DNA from: Candidatus Polarisedimenticolia bacterium
GTDB lineage: Bacteria > Acidobacteriota > Polarisedimenticolia > Gp22-AA2
Direction of reading: 5' to 3'
Assembly: GCA_036001465.1 (NCBI GenBank)
Contig: DASYUH010000071.1
Span: forward strand, 1-37,625
DNA length: 37,625 nucleotides
The position numbers and the translations under genes were made by a program. Shown one piece after another: positions 1 through 7,983 of this stretch; the first letter of the stretch is position 1, and each line of letters starts with the position of its first letter. The notes below the pieces were generated by a model. It saw only the letters and a list, made by a program, of their open reading frames with translations, was not told where the DNA came from and made no database searches.

Positions 1-210
1 CGCGAAGCTCTGCTGGGAGAAGGTGCGACCGCACCAGAGGCAGCGGAACCGGGGCACGACCCGACCGTCGCATCGCCGCCGGTAGGAGCCGTGGGGAAGA
101 TGGCGCAAGACCCCGGTACGTCGCCGGTGCTCAGCGCACTCCGGCCACGGGCAGAAGGCGGGGAGGAAGGATCCCGGGCGCACCAACTCGACGATGACGG
201 CGCGGTCCAT
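1..210 (-). CDS. Transposase-like zinc-ribbon protein, N-terminal part (runs off left edge)
   Basis: Reading the minus strand from an ATG at 210 gives 70 codons open to the window edge. The peptide begins MDRAVIVELVRPGSF. It carries a CxxxxxC pair (FCPWPEC), then a G-S-Y-R-R-R segment, then RFRCLWCGRTFSQQSF with a CxxC pair. This C-C...CxxC zinc-ribbon layout, ending in a [R/K]TFS-x-Q-[ST]F signature, is typical of the N-termini of several bacterial transposases and related DNA-binding proteins. The catalytic part would lie outside the window, so the family is not settled. No inverted repeat or target-site duplication is visible on the inner side. It could also be a stand-alone zinc-ribbon protein. 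What is seen is the cysteine pattern; a transposase role is inferred. Confidence 0.5.
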   Translation of the reverse strand, partial: MDRAVIVELVRPGSFLPAFCPWPECAEHRRRTGVLRHLPHGSYRRRCDGRVVPRFRCLWCGRTFSQQSFA

Positions 211-375
211 GACCGGCATCTATCAAGATGCGGGCCAGAATCGAACTTACACTGGAACCTGGAGCCGCGCCCGAGTATGGCCATCGCCCCGTTCGCGGGT
301 GAACTCTTGCGCCAGGACAGATCCTGCCCGCGGACGTTTCGCTCTACCACACTCTCGGCGCCACTATGGGAAGCG

Positions 376-405
376 TTGACAGGAGCGCGGCCCGCGGGGG
401 ATAAC
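376..405 (+). promoter_or_regulatory. Candidate sigma70-type promoter for the tetraheme fusion protein
   Basis: TTGACA (376-381) is followed after 18 bases by GATAAC (400-405), a 4/6 match to TATAAT. The expected transcription start is within a base or two of the ATG at 411, so the transcript would be leaderless or nearly so. No good Shine-Dalgarno site is seen; the nearest purine run, a G-rich stretch around 395-400, is weak. Confidence 0.35.
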
Positions 406-410
406 ACGGC

Positions 411-3194
411 ATGTCGCACGGGTGCGCCGGAACCCCGTTCGTTCTGCTGCCTCTGGTCGCGCTCTGCCTGCCGCCCTTGATGACCGGAGCGTGCCGGCGC
501 GCCCCGGCCGTCGCGTTCACCGTGTCGCCGTCCTCCGGAGGCGGGCCCCCCGATCGACTGGCCGTCAAGATGGACATGCGCGGGGTGCCGCGGGGAGGGA
601 TCGACCTGCGCGGGTTCGCCGCGATGAACGTGATGAAGGTCGCCGACCTGACCGCGACCGCGGAGGACGGGACCGCCCTGCCCGTCCTTGCCGGGACCGA
701 GACGGCCCGCCTCGACAGGCGGACCCTCGATCTGCCGCGCTTCATCCTGCGGGGGCCACTCCCCCCGTCGATCTCCGTCCGGTACACGGTCGAGCCCGGC
801 AGCCGCGAGGGAGACGCCCACATGGGATTCACCGGCCGATCGTACGGCTATCTCGGGAACGAGTTCGGGTTCGTCGTCGGCCGCGGTGTCTTCCTCCTGC
901 CCGACCGGGCGGAGTCGCTCCGGGACATCACCGTGCGCTTCGTCGATTGGCCCGCCGGCTGGACCGCGGTCGTCCCGTTCAGGCAGGACGGAGACGCCTG
1001 GCGCCCCGGCGTGGACGGCGCCTACGCCGCCGAGCACCTGGTATCGGCCGCCATCGGCCTGGGCCGGTTCCGCGAGCGCACGTTCGACGCCGGGGCCACC
1101 CGCGTCAGCCTGGACTTCGAGTCGGCGATTCCCACCGGCGAGCAGGCCGCGATCGCGGCGTCGATCGAGATTGCGGTGCGGTATCTCCACGGCCTGTTCC
1201 ATCGGGACCTGGGGCCGGCGTATCGGATCGTCATCCTCCCCAGGTCCCCGAGCGGCGACGCGATCGCCGGCGAAGGATGGGCCACCGGGCAGGGCGGGAC
1301 GCTGGCGCCCCTGACCGCGCAGCGGCTGCGCGATCTCTCCGCCTCCCTGATCGACGCCTACGTGCGCCACGCGCCGTACCGGACCGAGTTGAGCCGCAGC
1401 GAGGAGTTCTGGCTGGTGGACGGGGTCGAGAACCTGTATTCCTGGAGGGCGGCGGCCGCGGCCGGGCTGGTGCCCGAGGAGGAGATCGCCCGCAGCCTGG
1501 CGATCTCCTACATGGTGTCTCTCGGGGTCCAGCACATCGAGCCGGACCTCGAGACGATTTACTCCACGCCGGGCCCGCATCGGGTCGAGACCGAGAGTCG
1601 GGCCCCGTTCGCCCTCCTGCATCTGGATCGCGAGCTGCGGTCGGCCACCCAGGGAGCGGAGAGCCTCGACGCCGTCGTCGGTCGCGTCTTCGGGACGACT
1701 GGATCCTCCTCCTTCTGGCCGGCCGTTCCCGAGGTGCGCCCGGGCTTCAAGGAAGAATTCAGGACGCGTTACGTGCAGGGCAGGGAGATGATCCCCCTGG
1801 CGCGGACGTACACGCTCGATCTTCCGCGTGAAAGGCCGTCCCCGGCCGCGGGGCCGGTGGTGCGCCGCCTCACCCTGCTCCTGACCGGAGACACGCAGGG
1901 GTATCTCGAGAATTGCGGCTGCAAAGCCAACCAGTCGGGGGGCGTGGCGCGCCGGGCCACGGCTCTGGCGCGGCTGCGGGCCGGGCAGCCCGGGGCGCTC
2001 CTGGTCGACGCCGGAGGGGCCTTCATCCGCCCGGAGAAGCAGATCGAGCTCGACTACCTGGCGCGGCAGGAGCAGGCCCTCTACTTGAAGACTCTCGACA
2101 TGATGGGGTACCAGGCGTCCGCCATCGGCACCACCGAGCTGACGCTCGGGCTCGATTACTTCCGTGAGCAGACACGCCTCCTCAAGACCCCCTACCTCGC
2201 CGCGAACATCCTGCGGGACGGCCGGCCCATCGCCCCGGGGTCGCTCGTCCTGCGTTCGGGAGGGATTCGCCTGGGATTGATCGGCATCTTCGAGCCGCCC
2301 GCGGGCAAGGCGGCGCCGGGGCTGTTCGAGGAGAACTCCCGCGCCCTGACGTTCGCGGATCCGATCGAGACGCTCGCCCGCGAGACCAAGGCGCTCAGGG
2401 GAAAGGCCGATCTGGTCGTCGCCCTCGGGCGACTCTCCCCCTACACGGCGCGCCGCGCCGCCGCCACCGTCGCCGGACTCGACGCCATCGTCTCGAGCGA
2501 CAACCAGGCGCTGGCCCGGCAGGAGGACCGCTCCGACCACGTCCATCAGGAGGACGGGCCGGGGTTCATCGGCCGGACGCTCGTGGCGTATTCGAGCCTC
2601 TCGCGGTACGGTCTCGTGAGCGTGCGCCTCGGCCTGGACGCGCAGGGGCGGATCGCCGCGGCCGAGTTCGAGGACCATTGGCTCTACGAGGACACCCCGG
2701 ACGACCCGCGGGTGCGCCGGGCCCTGGACCTCTTCTACGACCGGGTCGGGAAGGAGGCCGCCGCACAGGAGTCCGTGCCGCCCCTATTCGCCGGAGACCC
2801 GGCGCGGCTGAACGGGACCTACGTCGGCGCCGCCGCCTGCGCCGAGTGCCACGCTCCGGAGATGGCGCAGTGGCGGCGGACGCCGCACGCCTCGGCCTTC
2901 AAGACGCTCCTCGATCGGCACCGCCATTTCCAGCCCAAGTGCGTCGCCTGCCACGTCGTCGGGTTCGGCACTCCTCACGGATACCGCCTGGGAGCCCCCA
3001 CCGAAGCGCTGGCCAACGTGCAGTGCGAGGTCTGCCACGGTCCCGGGGGGGAGCATGCCACCGCCCCCGCGACCACGAACATCCGCCGCGCCGTGCCGGC
3101 CTCGGTCTGTCTCGAATGCCACACCCCCGATCATTCCGACCATTTCGTCTATAATGAGCGCCTCCCGAAGGTGAAGCATGACTACTTCGAGTAA
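411..3194 (+). CDS. Secreted M61-like / 5'-nucleotidase-like / tetraheme cytochrome c fusion protein
   Basis: The 927-residue protein has a hydrophobic N-terminal export signal (about residues 8-25). A Cys at 28 follows it, but the site is a poor lipobox. Residues about 40-480 resemble the M61 aminopeptidase architecture without an HExxH motif: the expected helix reads LIDAYVRHAP, followed by EEFWLVDGVENLY. Residues about 485-790 resemble the UshA/5'-nucleotidase metallophosphatase fold, beginning LLLTGDTQGYLENCGC (Asp494, Cys502, Cys504). The GNHE metal-binding motif is replaced by G-T-T-E, so catalysis is doubtful. The last 120 residues hold four CxxCH heme sites (Cys810, 844, 872, 900), in a cytochrome c554-like pattern. 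The protein is probably periplasmic or surface-exposed and redox-active, possibly binding rather than hydrolysing a substrate. A six-cysteine mini-protein gene follows 19 bases downstream. The heme sites are certain; the degenerate domain names are family-level inference. Confidence 0.8.
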   Translation: MSHGCAGTPFVLLPLVALCLPPLMTGACRRAPAVAFTVSPSSGGGPPDRLAVKMDMRGVPRGGIDLRGFAAMNVMKVADLTATAEDGTALPVLAGTETARLDRRTLDLPRFILRGPLPPSISVRYTVEPGSREGDAHMGFTGRSYGYLGNEFGFVVGRGVFLLPDRAESLRDITVRFVDWPAGWTAVVPFRQDGDAWRPGVDGAYAAEHLVSAAIGLGRFRERTFDAGATRVSLDFESAIPTGEQAAIAASIEIAVRYLHGLFHRDLGPAYRIVILPRSPSGDAIAGEGWATGQGGTLAPLTAQRLRDLSASLIDAYVRHAPYRTELSRSEEFWLVDGVENLYSWRAAAAAGLVPEEEIARSLAISYMVSLGVQHIEPDLETIYSTPGPHRVETESRAPFALLHLDRELRSATQGAESLDAVVGRVFGTTGSSSFWPAVPEVRPGFKEEFRTRYVQGREMIPLARTYTLDLPRERPSPAAGPVVRRLTLLLTGDTQGYLENCGCKANQSGGVARRATALARLRAGQPGALLVDAGGAFIRPEKQIELDYLARQEQALYLKTLDMMGYQASAIGTTELTLGLDYFREQTRLLKTPYLAANILRDGRPIAPGSLVLRSGGIRLGLIGIFEPPAGKAAPGLFEENSRALTFADPIETLARETKALRGKADLVVALGRLSPYTARRAAATVAGLDAIVSSDNQALARQEDRSDHVHQEDGPGFIGRTLVAYSSLSRYGLVSVRLGLDAQGRIAAAEFEDHWLYEDTPDDPRVRRALDLFYDRVGKEAAAQESVPPLFAGDPARLNGTYVGAAACAECHAPEMAQWRRTPHASAFKTLLDRHRHFQPKCVACHVVGFGTPHGYRLGAPTEALANVQCEVCHGPGGEHATAPATTNIRRAVPASVCLECHTPDHSDHFVYNERLPKVKHDYFE

Positions 3195-3213
3195 CCCACG
3201 AAGGAGGCCCGCG

Positions 3214-3474
3214 ATGCGCAAGGCCCTGCGATTCGCTCTGAGGTTCGTGGCCCTGATCGCCGTCGTCGCCCTTGTCCAGGTGGCGCTCGTGGCGCCCCAG
3301 CCGGCCGGCAACCCGTACGCCTCCGCGCTGTCGACCGTCTCGGTCGGCGCGGCGTACGCCGTCCCGATCAACTGTCCGAACGACTCCTGTGGCGGCAAGA
3401 AGGGTTGCCGTTCCGATCACGGCTTCTATTGCACCTTGTCGGGCGGCGGCTGCCAGACCAGCAAGTGCCTCTAG
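3214..3474 (+). CDS. Small secreted six-cysteine protein
   Basis: The 86-residue product starts at ATG 3214, with a strong Shine-Dalgarno AAGGAGG at 3201-3207. An upstream in-frame ATG at 3178 would overlap the previous gene and lacks such a site. Residues 1-30 form a basic start plus a hydrophobic signal or anchor segment. A small, Ala/Ser/Val-rich spacer follows. The last third contains all six cysteines, spaced C-x4-C-x5-C-x7-C-x6-C-x4-C, with C-L at the very end. No CxxCH heme site is present. The even number and tight spacing suggest three disulfides or a metal site outside the cytoplasm. I do not recognise a family. Its position 19 bases behind the tetraheme protein suggests co-expression. 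The AYA-VPINC region resembles a signal-peptidase or propeptide boundary, which is speculative. Confidence 0.75.
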   Translation: MRKALRFALRFVALIAVVALVQVALVAPQPAGNPYASALSTVSVGAAYAVPINCPNDSCGGKKGCRSDHGFYCTLSGGGCQTSKCL

Positions 3475-3480
3475 TTCTCC

Positions 3481-3510
3481 TTGACAGGGTCCGGGTGGTG
3501 GTCGTATAAG
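3481..3510 (+). promoter_or_regulatory. Strong sigma70-type promoter upstream of the secreted protease
   Basis: TTGACA (3481-3486) is a perfect -35 box. After 18 bases comes TATAAG (3505-3510), a 5/6 match to the -10 box. A transcript starting near 3517 would carry a leader of about 160 bases before the protease ATG at 3680. No riboswitch fold is recognised in that leader. Confidence 0.6.
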
Positions 3511-3679
3511 AACGCTGCCGTACTGTCATTGCGTCGGTCATAACAACATCAGGGAAGCGTATCCGGGTTCCGGGCGGCGTGGTCCGTGCGCTCCGGATCC
3601 CGCGAGTCTGCGTCGGTCCCGCCGTGGTGCGAGCGTGGTGCGAGCGGCATGGCGAGGCCCCCCAGCGTTGGGAGGGTGC

Positions 3680-4867
3680 ATGAGCCGCCTGCTCTTCCGC
3701 TGTGCCGTCGTGGTCGCAGTCCTGGTCCTTTTGTCCGGCGCCCAGGGGTTCGCGCAAGGGAAGCTCAAGGTCGGAGAGGTGCGGCCGTATCGCGCCGAGA
3801 CGCCCCATCCGTACCCGCTTGGAACGGAAGCCCGCCCCGTCGTCTGGACCGACACCGTGATCTCCCCGGGCGCCGAGTTCGTCCGCGTGCACTTCAAGAA
3901 CGTGAACCTCGCTCCGGGGGACTACCTGACGGTTTCGAGCCCGGACAGCCTGCAGACCTGGACCTATACCGGCCGCGGACCGCACAACGACGGCGCCATC
4001 TGGGCGTTCGCCGTCGACGGCGACACGGCGGTGGTCAGGATCCACGGCGGCCGCGGCGCCGGCCACGGCTACGAGATTGACGCCGTCGGCCACGGCACGG
4101 TCGGGCTGGGACCGAAGAACGGCCCGATCCCGGAGGTGGTGTGCGGCACGGACGGCCGCGAGAACATCGCCTGCCACCCGGAGGCCAGCGCGGCCGCGAA
4201 CCCGACGGCCCGTCTGCTGTTCGCCAGCGGTGGCTCCATGTTCCTCTGCACGGGCGAATTGATCGCCGGATCCAATTCGAGCACGCTGATCACCAACAAT
4301 CACTGCATCAGCACCCAGACCGAAACGTCCTCGCTGCAGGCCAAGTTCAACTACCAGAAGACCACCTGCACCGGCAATACGGACGCCCCGACCACCGACT
4401 ATGCAGGCGGCACGTTCCTCAAGACGAACACAGAGAAGAGGCGGGGGAACAAGGGGGGGCTCGACTACACCCTCCTGACCCTGCAGGGGAACCCCGAAGC
4501 GACCTGGGGCGAGATCCAGGGGACGACCAAGAGTGTCGCCATCAACGATCTGATCTGGTTCATCCAGCACGGCGGCGGCAACCAGAAAAAGATCGGCTAC
4601 TGGGAGGACTCGGCGCACACGACGAGCTGCCATGTCAACACCATCAACGCGACGTACGGCCAGTCGGCCACCGGCAGCCAGACCGGCTACGCCTGCGACA
4701 GCGAGGGGGGCTCGTCCGGCTCGGCGATCACCGATCCGAACACCTCCCACGCCATCGCGCTGCACCACTACGGCGGCGTGAGCAGCAATCCGTGCCTGAA
4801 CTCGGGCACGGCGTTTTCGAGAATCTGTGCCGACGCCGGCTCGCTCCTGAGCTGCGCCTCGAACTGA
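3680..4867 (+). CDS. Secreted trypsin-fold serine protease (lysyl endopeptidase-like)
   Basis: The 395-residue protein starts at ATG 3680, behind GGAGGG (3671-3676); this start gives a clean signal peptide (residues 1-26, ending AQGFAQG). A longer in-frame reading from 3635 would bury the signal peptide. Residues about 28-155 look like a propeptide or N-terminal beta domain. The S1-type catalytic domain follows, with His208 in TLITNNHCI, Asp262 in GGLDYTLLTL and Ser346 in GGSSGSAI. Several cysteines (155, 165, 190, 209, 230, 317, 339, 372, 383, 392) suggest a disulfide-stabilised extracellular enzyme, as in Achromobacter protease I-type lysyl endopeptidases. Substrate specificity cannot be read from the sequence. 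The gene stands alone, between its own promoter and a terminator. Confidence 0.85.
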   Translation: MSRLLFRCAVVVAVLVLLSGAQGFAQGKLKVGEVRPYRAETPHPYPLGTEARPVVWTDTVISPGAEFVRVHFKNVNLAPGDYLTVSSPDSLQTWTYTGRGPHNDGAIWAFAVDGDTAVVRIHGGRGAGHGYEIDAVGHGTVGLGPKNGPIPEVVCGTDGRENIACHPEASAAANPTARLLFASGGSMFLCTGELIAGSNSSTLITNNHCISTQTETSSLQAKFNYQKTTCTGNTDAPTTDYAGGTFLKTNTEKRRGNKGGLDYTLLTLQGNPEATWGEIQGTTKSVAINDLIWFIQHGGGNQKKIGYWEDSAHTTSCHVNTINATYGQSATGSQTGYACDSEGGSSGSAITDPNTSHAIALHHYGGVSSNPCLNSGTAFSRICADAGSLLSCASN

Positions 4868-4901
4868 GGCGCCGTTCAGAAGGATCCGGCTGAATGGGGG
4901 G

Positions 4902-4935
4902 AAGGGCCGCCCGCCCGGGCGGCCCTTCATTTTTC
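4902..4935. terminator. Intrinsic terminator, probably bidirectional
   Basis: A perfect 12-base-pair GC-rich stem (4902-4913 pairing with 4916-4927) with a very short loop is followed on the plus strand by CATTTTTC. It lies between the convergent protease (plus) and aminotransferase (minus) genes. The plus-strand T-run supports termination of the protease transcript; the symmetric stem could also stop the minus transcript. Confidence 0.8.
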
Positions 4936-4947
4936 AGGCTCCCCGGT

Positions 4948-6171
4948 TCAGCCCTCGACGCGGGCGAGGATGCGACGGACCGCCTCCCGGAACGCTTCCG
5001 GTTCGGGGAGAAGGCTCAGCACCAGGTACGCCTCCCTCGGAAAGTCGAAGAAGAAGCCCGGGTGCACCAGCAAGTCGTCCTCCGCCAGGAGGGCGACGAC
5101 CCGTTCCTCCTCCGGAACGACCGCCGGTATCTGGACGACCGCGTACCAGCCGCCGTCCCGCCCCAGAAGCCGGCATGACGGAACCGCGGCGACCGCAGCA
5201 CGCAGCGCCCCGAGGTTCAGGCGGAGCCGGGCCTGGATGAGGGCCCGGATCGACTCGCCGATCTGGAGGAGCCGCGCCGCGGCCCGCTGCACCGGCGTGC
5301 CGACCGACAGGTAGGTGTCGGCGATCAGGTCGAGACGCTCGAGGGCCTCACCGACCGTGGCGTCGGGTCCGTCCACCACGATCCACCCGAGCTTCATCTG
5401 CGGCAGCCCGCACGATTTCGACAGTCCGCCGAGCGCGAACTGGAGCGGCCGGTCCCGGCCCGCGCCGCCGTCCGCGGGGAGGATGGACACGATGCGACCA
5501 CCCGACGCCGCGCCCCGGCCACCGTCCGGCTCGTCCAGGAAATCGAGGAACACCTCGTCCGAGATGATGGCGCGGCCGGAACGCCCGGCCCACTCCTGAA
5601 GTTGGACCCGCTCCGATTCGCGCAGCGCCGAGCCGGTCGGGTTGTTCGGGTTCACCAGGACGATGGCCCGGGGGGGCGGACCTCCGCTCGTGCCGCACCG
5701 TTCGAGGGCCTCGAAATCGAGCGACCAGCGATCGGCGTCGTGCTGCAGCGGGTACGCCGCCACCCGCACGCCGTCGAGCGCCGCGAGGTAATCGAACAGC
5801 GGGTAGCTGGGGCGCGGCACGAGGACGGAGTCGCCGGGATCGGCCAGGAGCTTGAAGAGATACGAATACGCCTCGCTGGTGCCCGCCGTCAGGACGATGC
5901 GGCCCGGATCGACCGGCAGCCCGCGCTGCGCCGCGTGCCACGCCGCGATCGCGGCGCGCGCCTCCTCGAGGCCTCGCGGCTCCGGGTCGTAGCCGGGAGC
6001 GGCGGCGTCGCGGAGCGCCTCCGCGATCGCCTCCTCCGGGTAGCCGAGCCCGACGCGGGTGGGATTGGACTCGGTGAGGTCGAGGACGGCCGCGCGGCGC
6101 GCCCGCTTCTCTTCGAGGATGCGCGACAGGCGGTTCGCCGGGTACGGCCACTGCAGGCGGCGCGAGAACAT
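4948..6171 (-). CDS. Pyridoxal-phosphate aminotransferase, class I/II
   Basis: The 407-residue protein is a normal length for fold-type I aminotransferases. Conserved elements are SNPTR (35-39), TAGTSEAY (95-102), the VNPNNPTG motif (173-180) with its PLP-ring asparagine, SDEVF (204-208) with the Asp that binds the pyridine nitrogen, and the Schiff-base Lys252 in GLSKSCGLPQMK. A C-terminal HPGFFFDFP segment is also typical. The enzyme transfers an amino group between an amino acid and a 2-oxo acid in the cytoplasm; the substrate pair is unknown. It is divergent from the Rieske oxygenase gene. A TATACT box lies 7 bases upstream of the ATG, so the transcript is probably leaderless. There is no conserved operon partner. 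Confidence 0.85.
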   Translation of the reverse strand: MFSRRLQWPYPANRLSRILEEKRARRAAVLDLTESNPTRVGLGYPEEAIAEALRDAAAPGYDPEPRGLEEARAAIAAWHAAQRGLPVDPGRIVLTAGTSEAYSYLFKLLADPGDSVLVPRPSYPLFDYLAALDGVRVAAYPLQHDADRWSLDFEALERCGTSGGPPPRAIVLVNPNNPTGSALRESERVQLQEWAGRSGRAIISDEVFLDFLDEPDGGRGAASGGRIVSILPADGGAGRDRPLQFALGGLSKSCGLPQMKLGWIVVDGPDATVGEALERLDLIADTYLSVGTPVQRAAARLLQIGESIRALIQARLRLNLGALRAAVAAVPSCRLLGRDGGWYAVVQIPAVVPEEERVVALLAEDDLLVHPGFFFDFPREAYLVLSLLPEPEAFREAVRRILARVEG

Positions 6172-6178
6172 CCCGCGC

Positions 6179-6184
6179 AGTATA
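6179..6184 (-). promoter_or_regulatory. -10 box of a likely leaderless promoter for the aminotransferase
   Basis: On the minus strand TATACT (6184-6179) is followed by exactly 7 bases and then the ATG at 6171. The A of the start codon therefore coincides with the expected transcription start. No recognisable -35 hexamer or Shine-Dalgarno site is present. The TANNNT-then-ATG spacing matches leaderless promoters described in other GC-rich bacteria. Confidence 0.45.
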
Positions 6185-6248
6185 CGCGGCGGGGCCGCGA
6201 GGACGGCGAGGAGAGGGTTTCACTATGCGCGCTACCGTTTCATTTATC

Positions 6249-6277
6249 TTGCGCGGGGCGCGCGGCGCCGGTATACT
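6249..6277 (+). promoter_or_regulatory. Promoter for the Rieske oxygenase gene
   Basis: TTGCGC (6249-6254) is separated by 17 bases from TATACT (6272-6277). A start near 6284 gives a leader of about 24 bases that contains the Shine-Dalgarno site CAGGAGG just before the ATG at 6308. Confidence 0.5.
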
Positions 6278-6307
6278 TTCGTCCTCTCGCAGGCACAGGA
6301 GGCTCCC

Positions 6308-7564
6308 ATGGCCAACGCTCTCGACAGCAGGACCCCTGGCACGGACACGATTCGTGGTGGCGCGGCGCAGGTGTGGGCCGCCGGCCCGGTGCCGTTGAGT
6401 CCCGCCGAGGTCGAGCGCGAGCTCGCCTCCGTCCGCCGGCCGCTCCAGGAGGCCTCCACCCTCCCCGCCCGCTTCTACCACGACCCGGCCATCTACGCGC
6501 TGGAGCTGCAGGCCATGTTCTCCAGGATGTGGCTGTGCGTCGGGCGCGAGGAGGACATCGGGAAGCCGGGGGACTACCTGACCCGCACGGTCGGCGACGA
6601 GAGCGTCGTCGTGGTGCGCGACGCGGGCGGCGCCGTCAACGCCTTCCACAACGTCTGCCGGCACCGCGGCTCGCGCCTGCTCTCGGAGCCCTCGGGATCC
6701 GGACTGAAGCACGTGCAGTGCCCGTACCACGCCTGGACGTACGGCCTTGACGGCGCGCTGCGCGTGGCGCCGCACATGGAGGACGCCCGCGATTTCGACA
6801 AGGCGAAATTCGGCCTGAATCGCGTGCGGCTCGAGCGCTGGGACGGCTTCCTGTTCATCAACTTCTCGAACGAGGGGCCCGGCCTGATGGAGTTCCTGGG
6901 CGACATGGGGACCAAGTTCGCGCGCTACGGCATGGGCGGGCTGCGCCGCGGCAAGCGGATCGACTACACGGTCGCCACGAACTGGAAGATGCTGGCCGAG
7001 AACTACTCGGAGTGCTACCACTGCGCCCTGATCCACCCCGAGCTGAACAAGGTCTCGCACTACACCAGCGGCGAGACCGACCTGGTCAACCAGGCCACCG
7101 TCGGGGGCTGGATGGACCTGCGCAAGGACGAGTACCAGACCATGTCGCTCTCCGGCAAGAGCAACCGGCCGCCGTTCAAGGGGATCACCCCCGAGGATCA
7201 CCGGCGGATCCACTATTACATCGTCTATCCGAACATGCTCCTGAGCCTGCACCCGGACTATGTGATGACCCATACCATCTGGCCGGACGGGACGGGGCGG
7301 AGCGAGATCGTCTGCGAGTTCCTGTTCGACCGGGACGAGGTCGCGAAGCCGGGCTTCGACCCGTCCGACGCCGTGGACTTCTGGGATCTGACCAACCGGC
7401 AGGACTGGAAGGTGTGCGAGCTGGCCTACAAGGGAACGCAGTCGGGCGGGTACACCAAGGGGCGCCTGAGCTCCCTCGAGTGGATGGTGCACATCTTCGA
7501 CAACTTCGTCGCGGATCGTCTGGCCGGCAGGACCGAGCCGACTCTCCGTCGGACCGGCTCTTAG
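6308..7564 (+). CDS. Rieske non-heme iron oxygenase, large subunit (ring-hydroxylating / GbcA-like)
   Basis: The 418-residue protein starts at ATG 6308, behind AGGAGG; the much longer in-frame reading from 6059 overlaps the divergent gene and has no support. The Rieske [2Fe-2S] ligands are Cys117-x-His119 (NVCRHRG) and Cys138-x2-His141 (QCPYHAW). The mononuclear-iron site is in NWKMLAENYSECYHCALIHP, with His238 and His243, and an Asp in the 357-366 segment (DFWDLTNRQD). This architecture fits aromatic-ring hydroxylases and the related choline or glycine-betaine/carnitine monooxygenases; overall appearance slightly favours the latter group. It needs an electron-donating reductase, and none is adjacent. 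The gene converges on the SUF operon with 28 bases between stops, so it is not co-transcribed with it. The substrate is unknown. Confidence 0.85.
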   Translation: MANALDSRTPGTDTIRGGAAQVWAAGPVPLSPAEVERELASVRRPLQEASTLPARFYHDPAIYALELQAMFSRMWLCVGREEDIGKPGDYLTRTVGDESVVVVRDAGGAVNAFHNVCRHRGSRLLSEPSGSGLKHVQCPYHAWTYGLDGALRVAPHMEDARDFDKAKFGLNRVRLERWDGFLFINFSNEGPGLMEFLGDMGTKFARYGMGGLRRGKRIDYTVATNWKMLAENYSECYHCALIHPELNKVSHYTSGETDLVNQATVGGWMDLRKDEYQTMSLSGKSNRPPFKGITPEDHRRIHYYIVYPNMLLSLHPDYVMTHTIWPDGTGRSEIVCEFLFDRDEVAKPGFDPSDAVDFWDLTNRQDWKVCELAYKGTQSGGYTKGRLSSLEWMVHIFDNFVADRLAGRTEPTLRRTGS

Positions 7565-7592
7565 GAGCCTGTCCGGGTATCCGGCCGCGCTT

Positions 7593-7952
7593 CTAGAGCA
7601 TCCCGAGCGTGAGCTTCGCCGCCTCGGACATCTTCTCGGGAGTCCACGGGGGATCCCAGACGACGTCGACCCTGGCCTGGTTGACGCCGGGGATGGCGCG
7701 GATCTTGGCCTCGACCTCGGGCGGCAGCGATCCCGCCACCGGGCAGGCCGGGGACGTCAGGGTCATCTGGAGCTTCACCTCCCCCTTCCCCTCGTCCACG
7801 TCGATGCCGTAGACCAGCCCGAGCTCGTAGATATTGACGGGGATCTCGGGATCGAAGCAGGTCTGCAGGGCCTCGATGACTCGTTGGCGGATCTCCTCGG
7901 GCGGCTTGAGGCCGTCCAGGGGGACGTCCGTGCCCTTCTCGGCTTCGCTCAT
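7593..7952 (-). CDS. sufT: SufT, MIP18/DUF59-family iron-sulfur maturation protein
   Basis: The 119-residue protein is a complete MIP18-type (DUF59) domain. Visible hallmarks are CFDPEIPVNIYELGLVYGI (residues about 32-50), with the conserved Asp-Pro-Glu, then LTSPACPVAGSLP with the conserved Cys, and the C-terminal VVWDPPWTPEKMS. SufT-type proteins help mature iron-sulfur proteins and are frequently the last gene of SUF operons, as here. The ATG at 7952 has AAGGAG about 10 bases upstream. It lies 31 bases behind sufU, so co-transcription is likely. Function is assigned from family plus context. Confidence 0.9.
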   Translation of the reverse strand: MSEAEKGTDVPLDGLKPPEEIRQRVIEALQTCFDPEIPVNIYELGLVYGIDVDEGKGEVKLQMTLTSPACPVAGSLPPEVEAKIRAIPGVNQARVDVVWDPPWTPEKMSEAAKLTLGML

Positions 7953-7983
7953 GACCGGTCGACTCCTTCCTCGCGGCGCCCGC

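Noticed and set aside
215-300. tRNA-like T-arm on the minus strand (GTTCGATTCTGGCCC)
   Set aside because: No matching acceptor, D-arm or anticodon arm is found at the required distance upstream, so I treat the resemblance as chance or, at most, a decayed tRNA.
3517-3679. Riboswitch or leader peptide in the long leader of the protease gene
   Set aside because: No known aptamer motif, attenuator hairpin with T-run or ribosome-site-preceded short frame could be recognised.
3368-4930. 520-codon minus-strand frame opposite the secreted protease
   Set aside because: The protease has signal peptide, catalytic triad, promoter and terminator; the antisense frame has no recognisable motif or start signal.
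5348-7492. Very long minus-strand open frame (714 codons) over the aminotransferase and Rieske genes
   Set aside because: It is opposite or out of frame with two clear conserved genes; the translation is Arg/Pro/Ala-rich and matches nothing. It is a by-product of high G+C.
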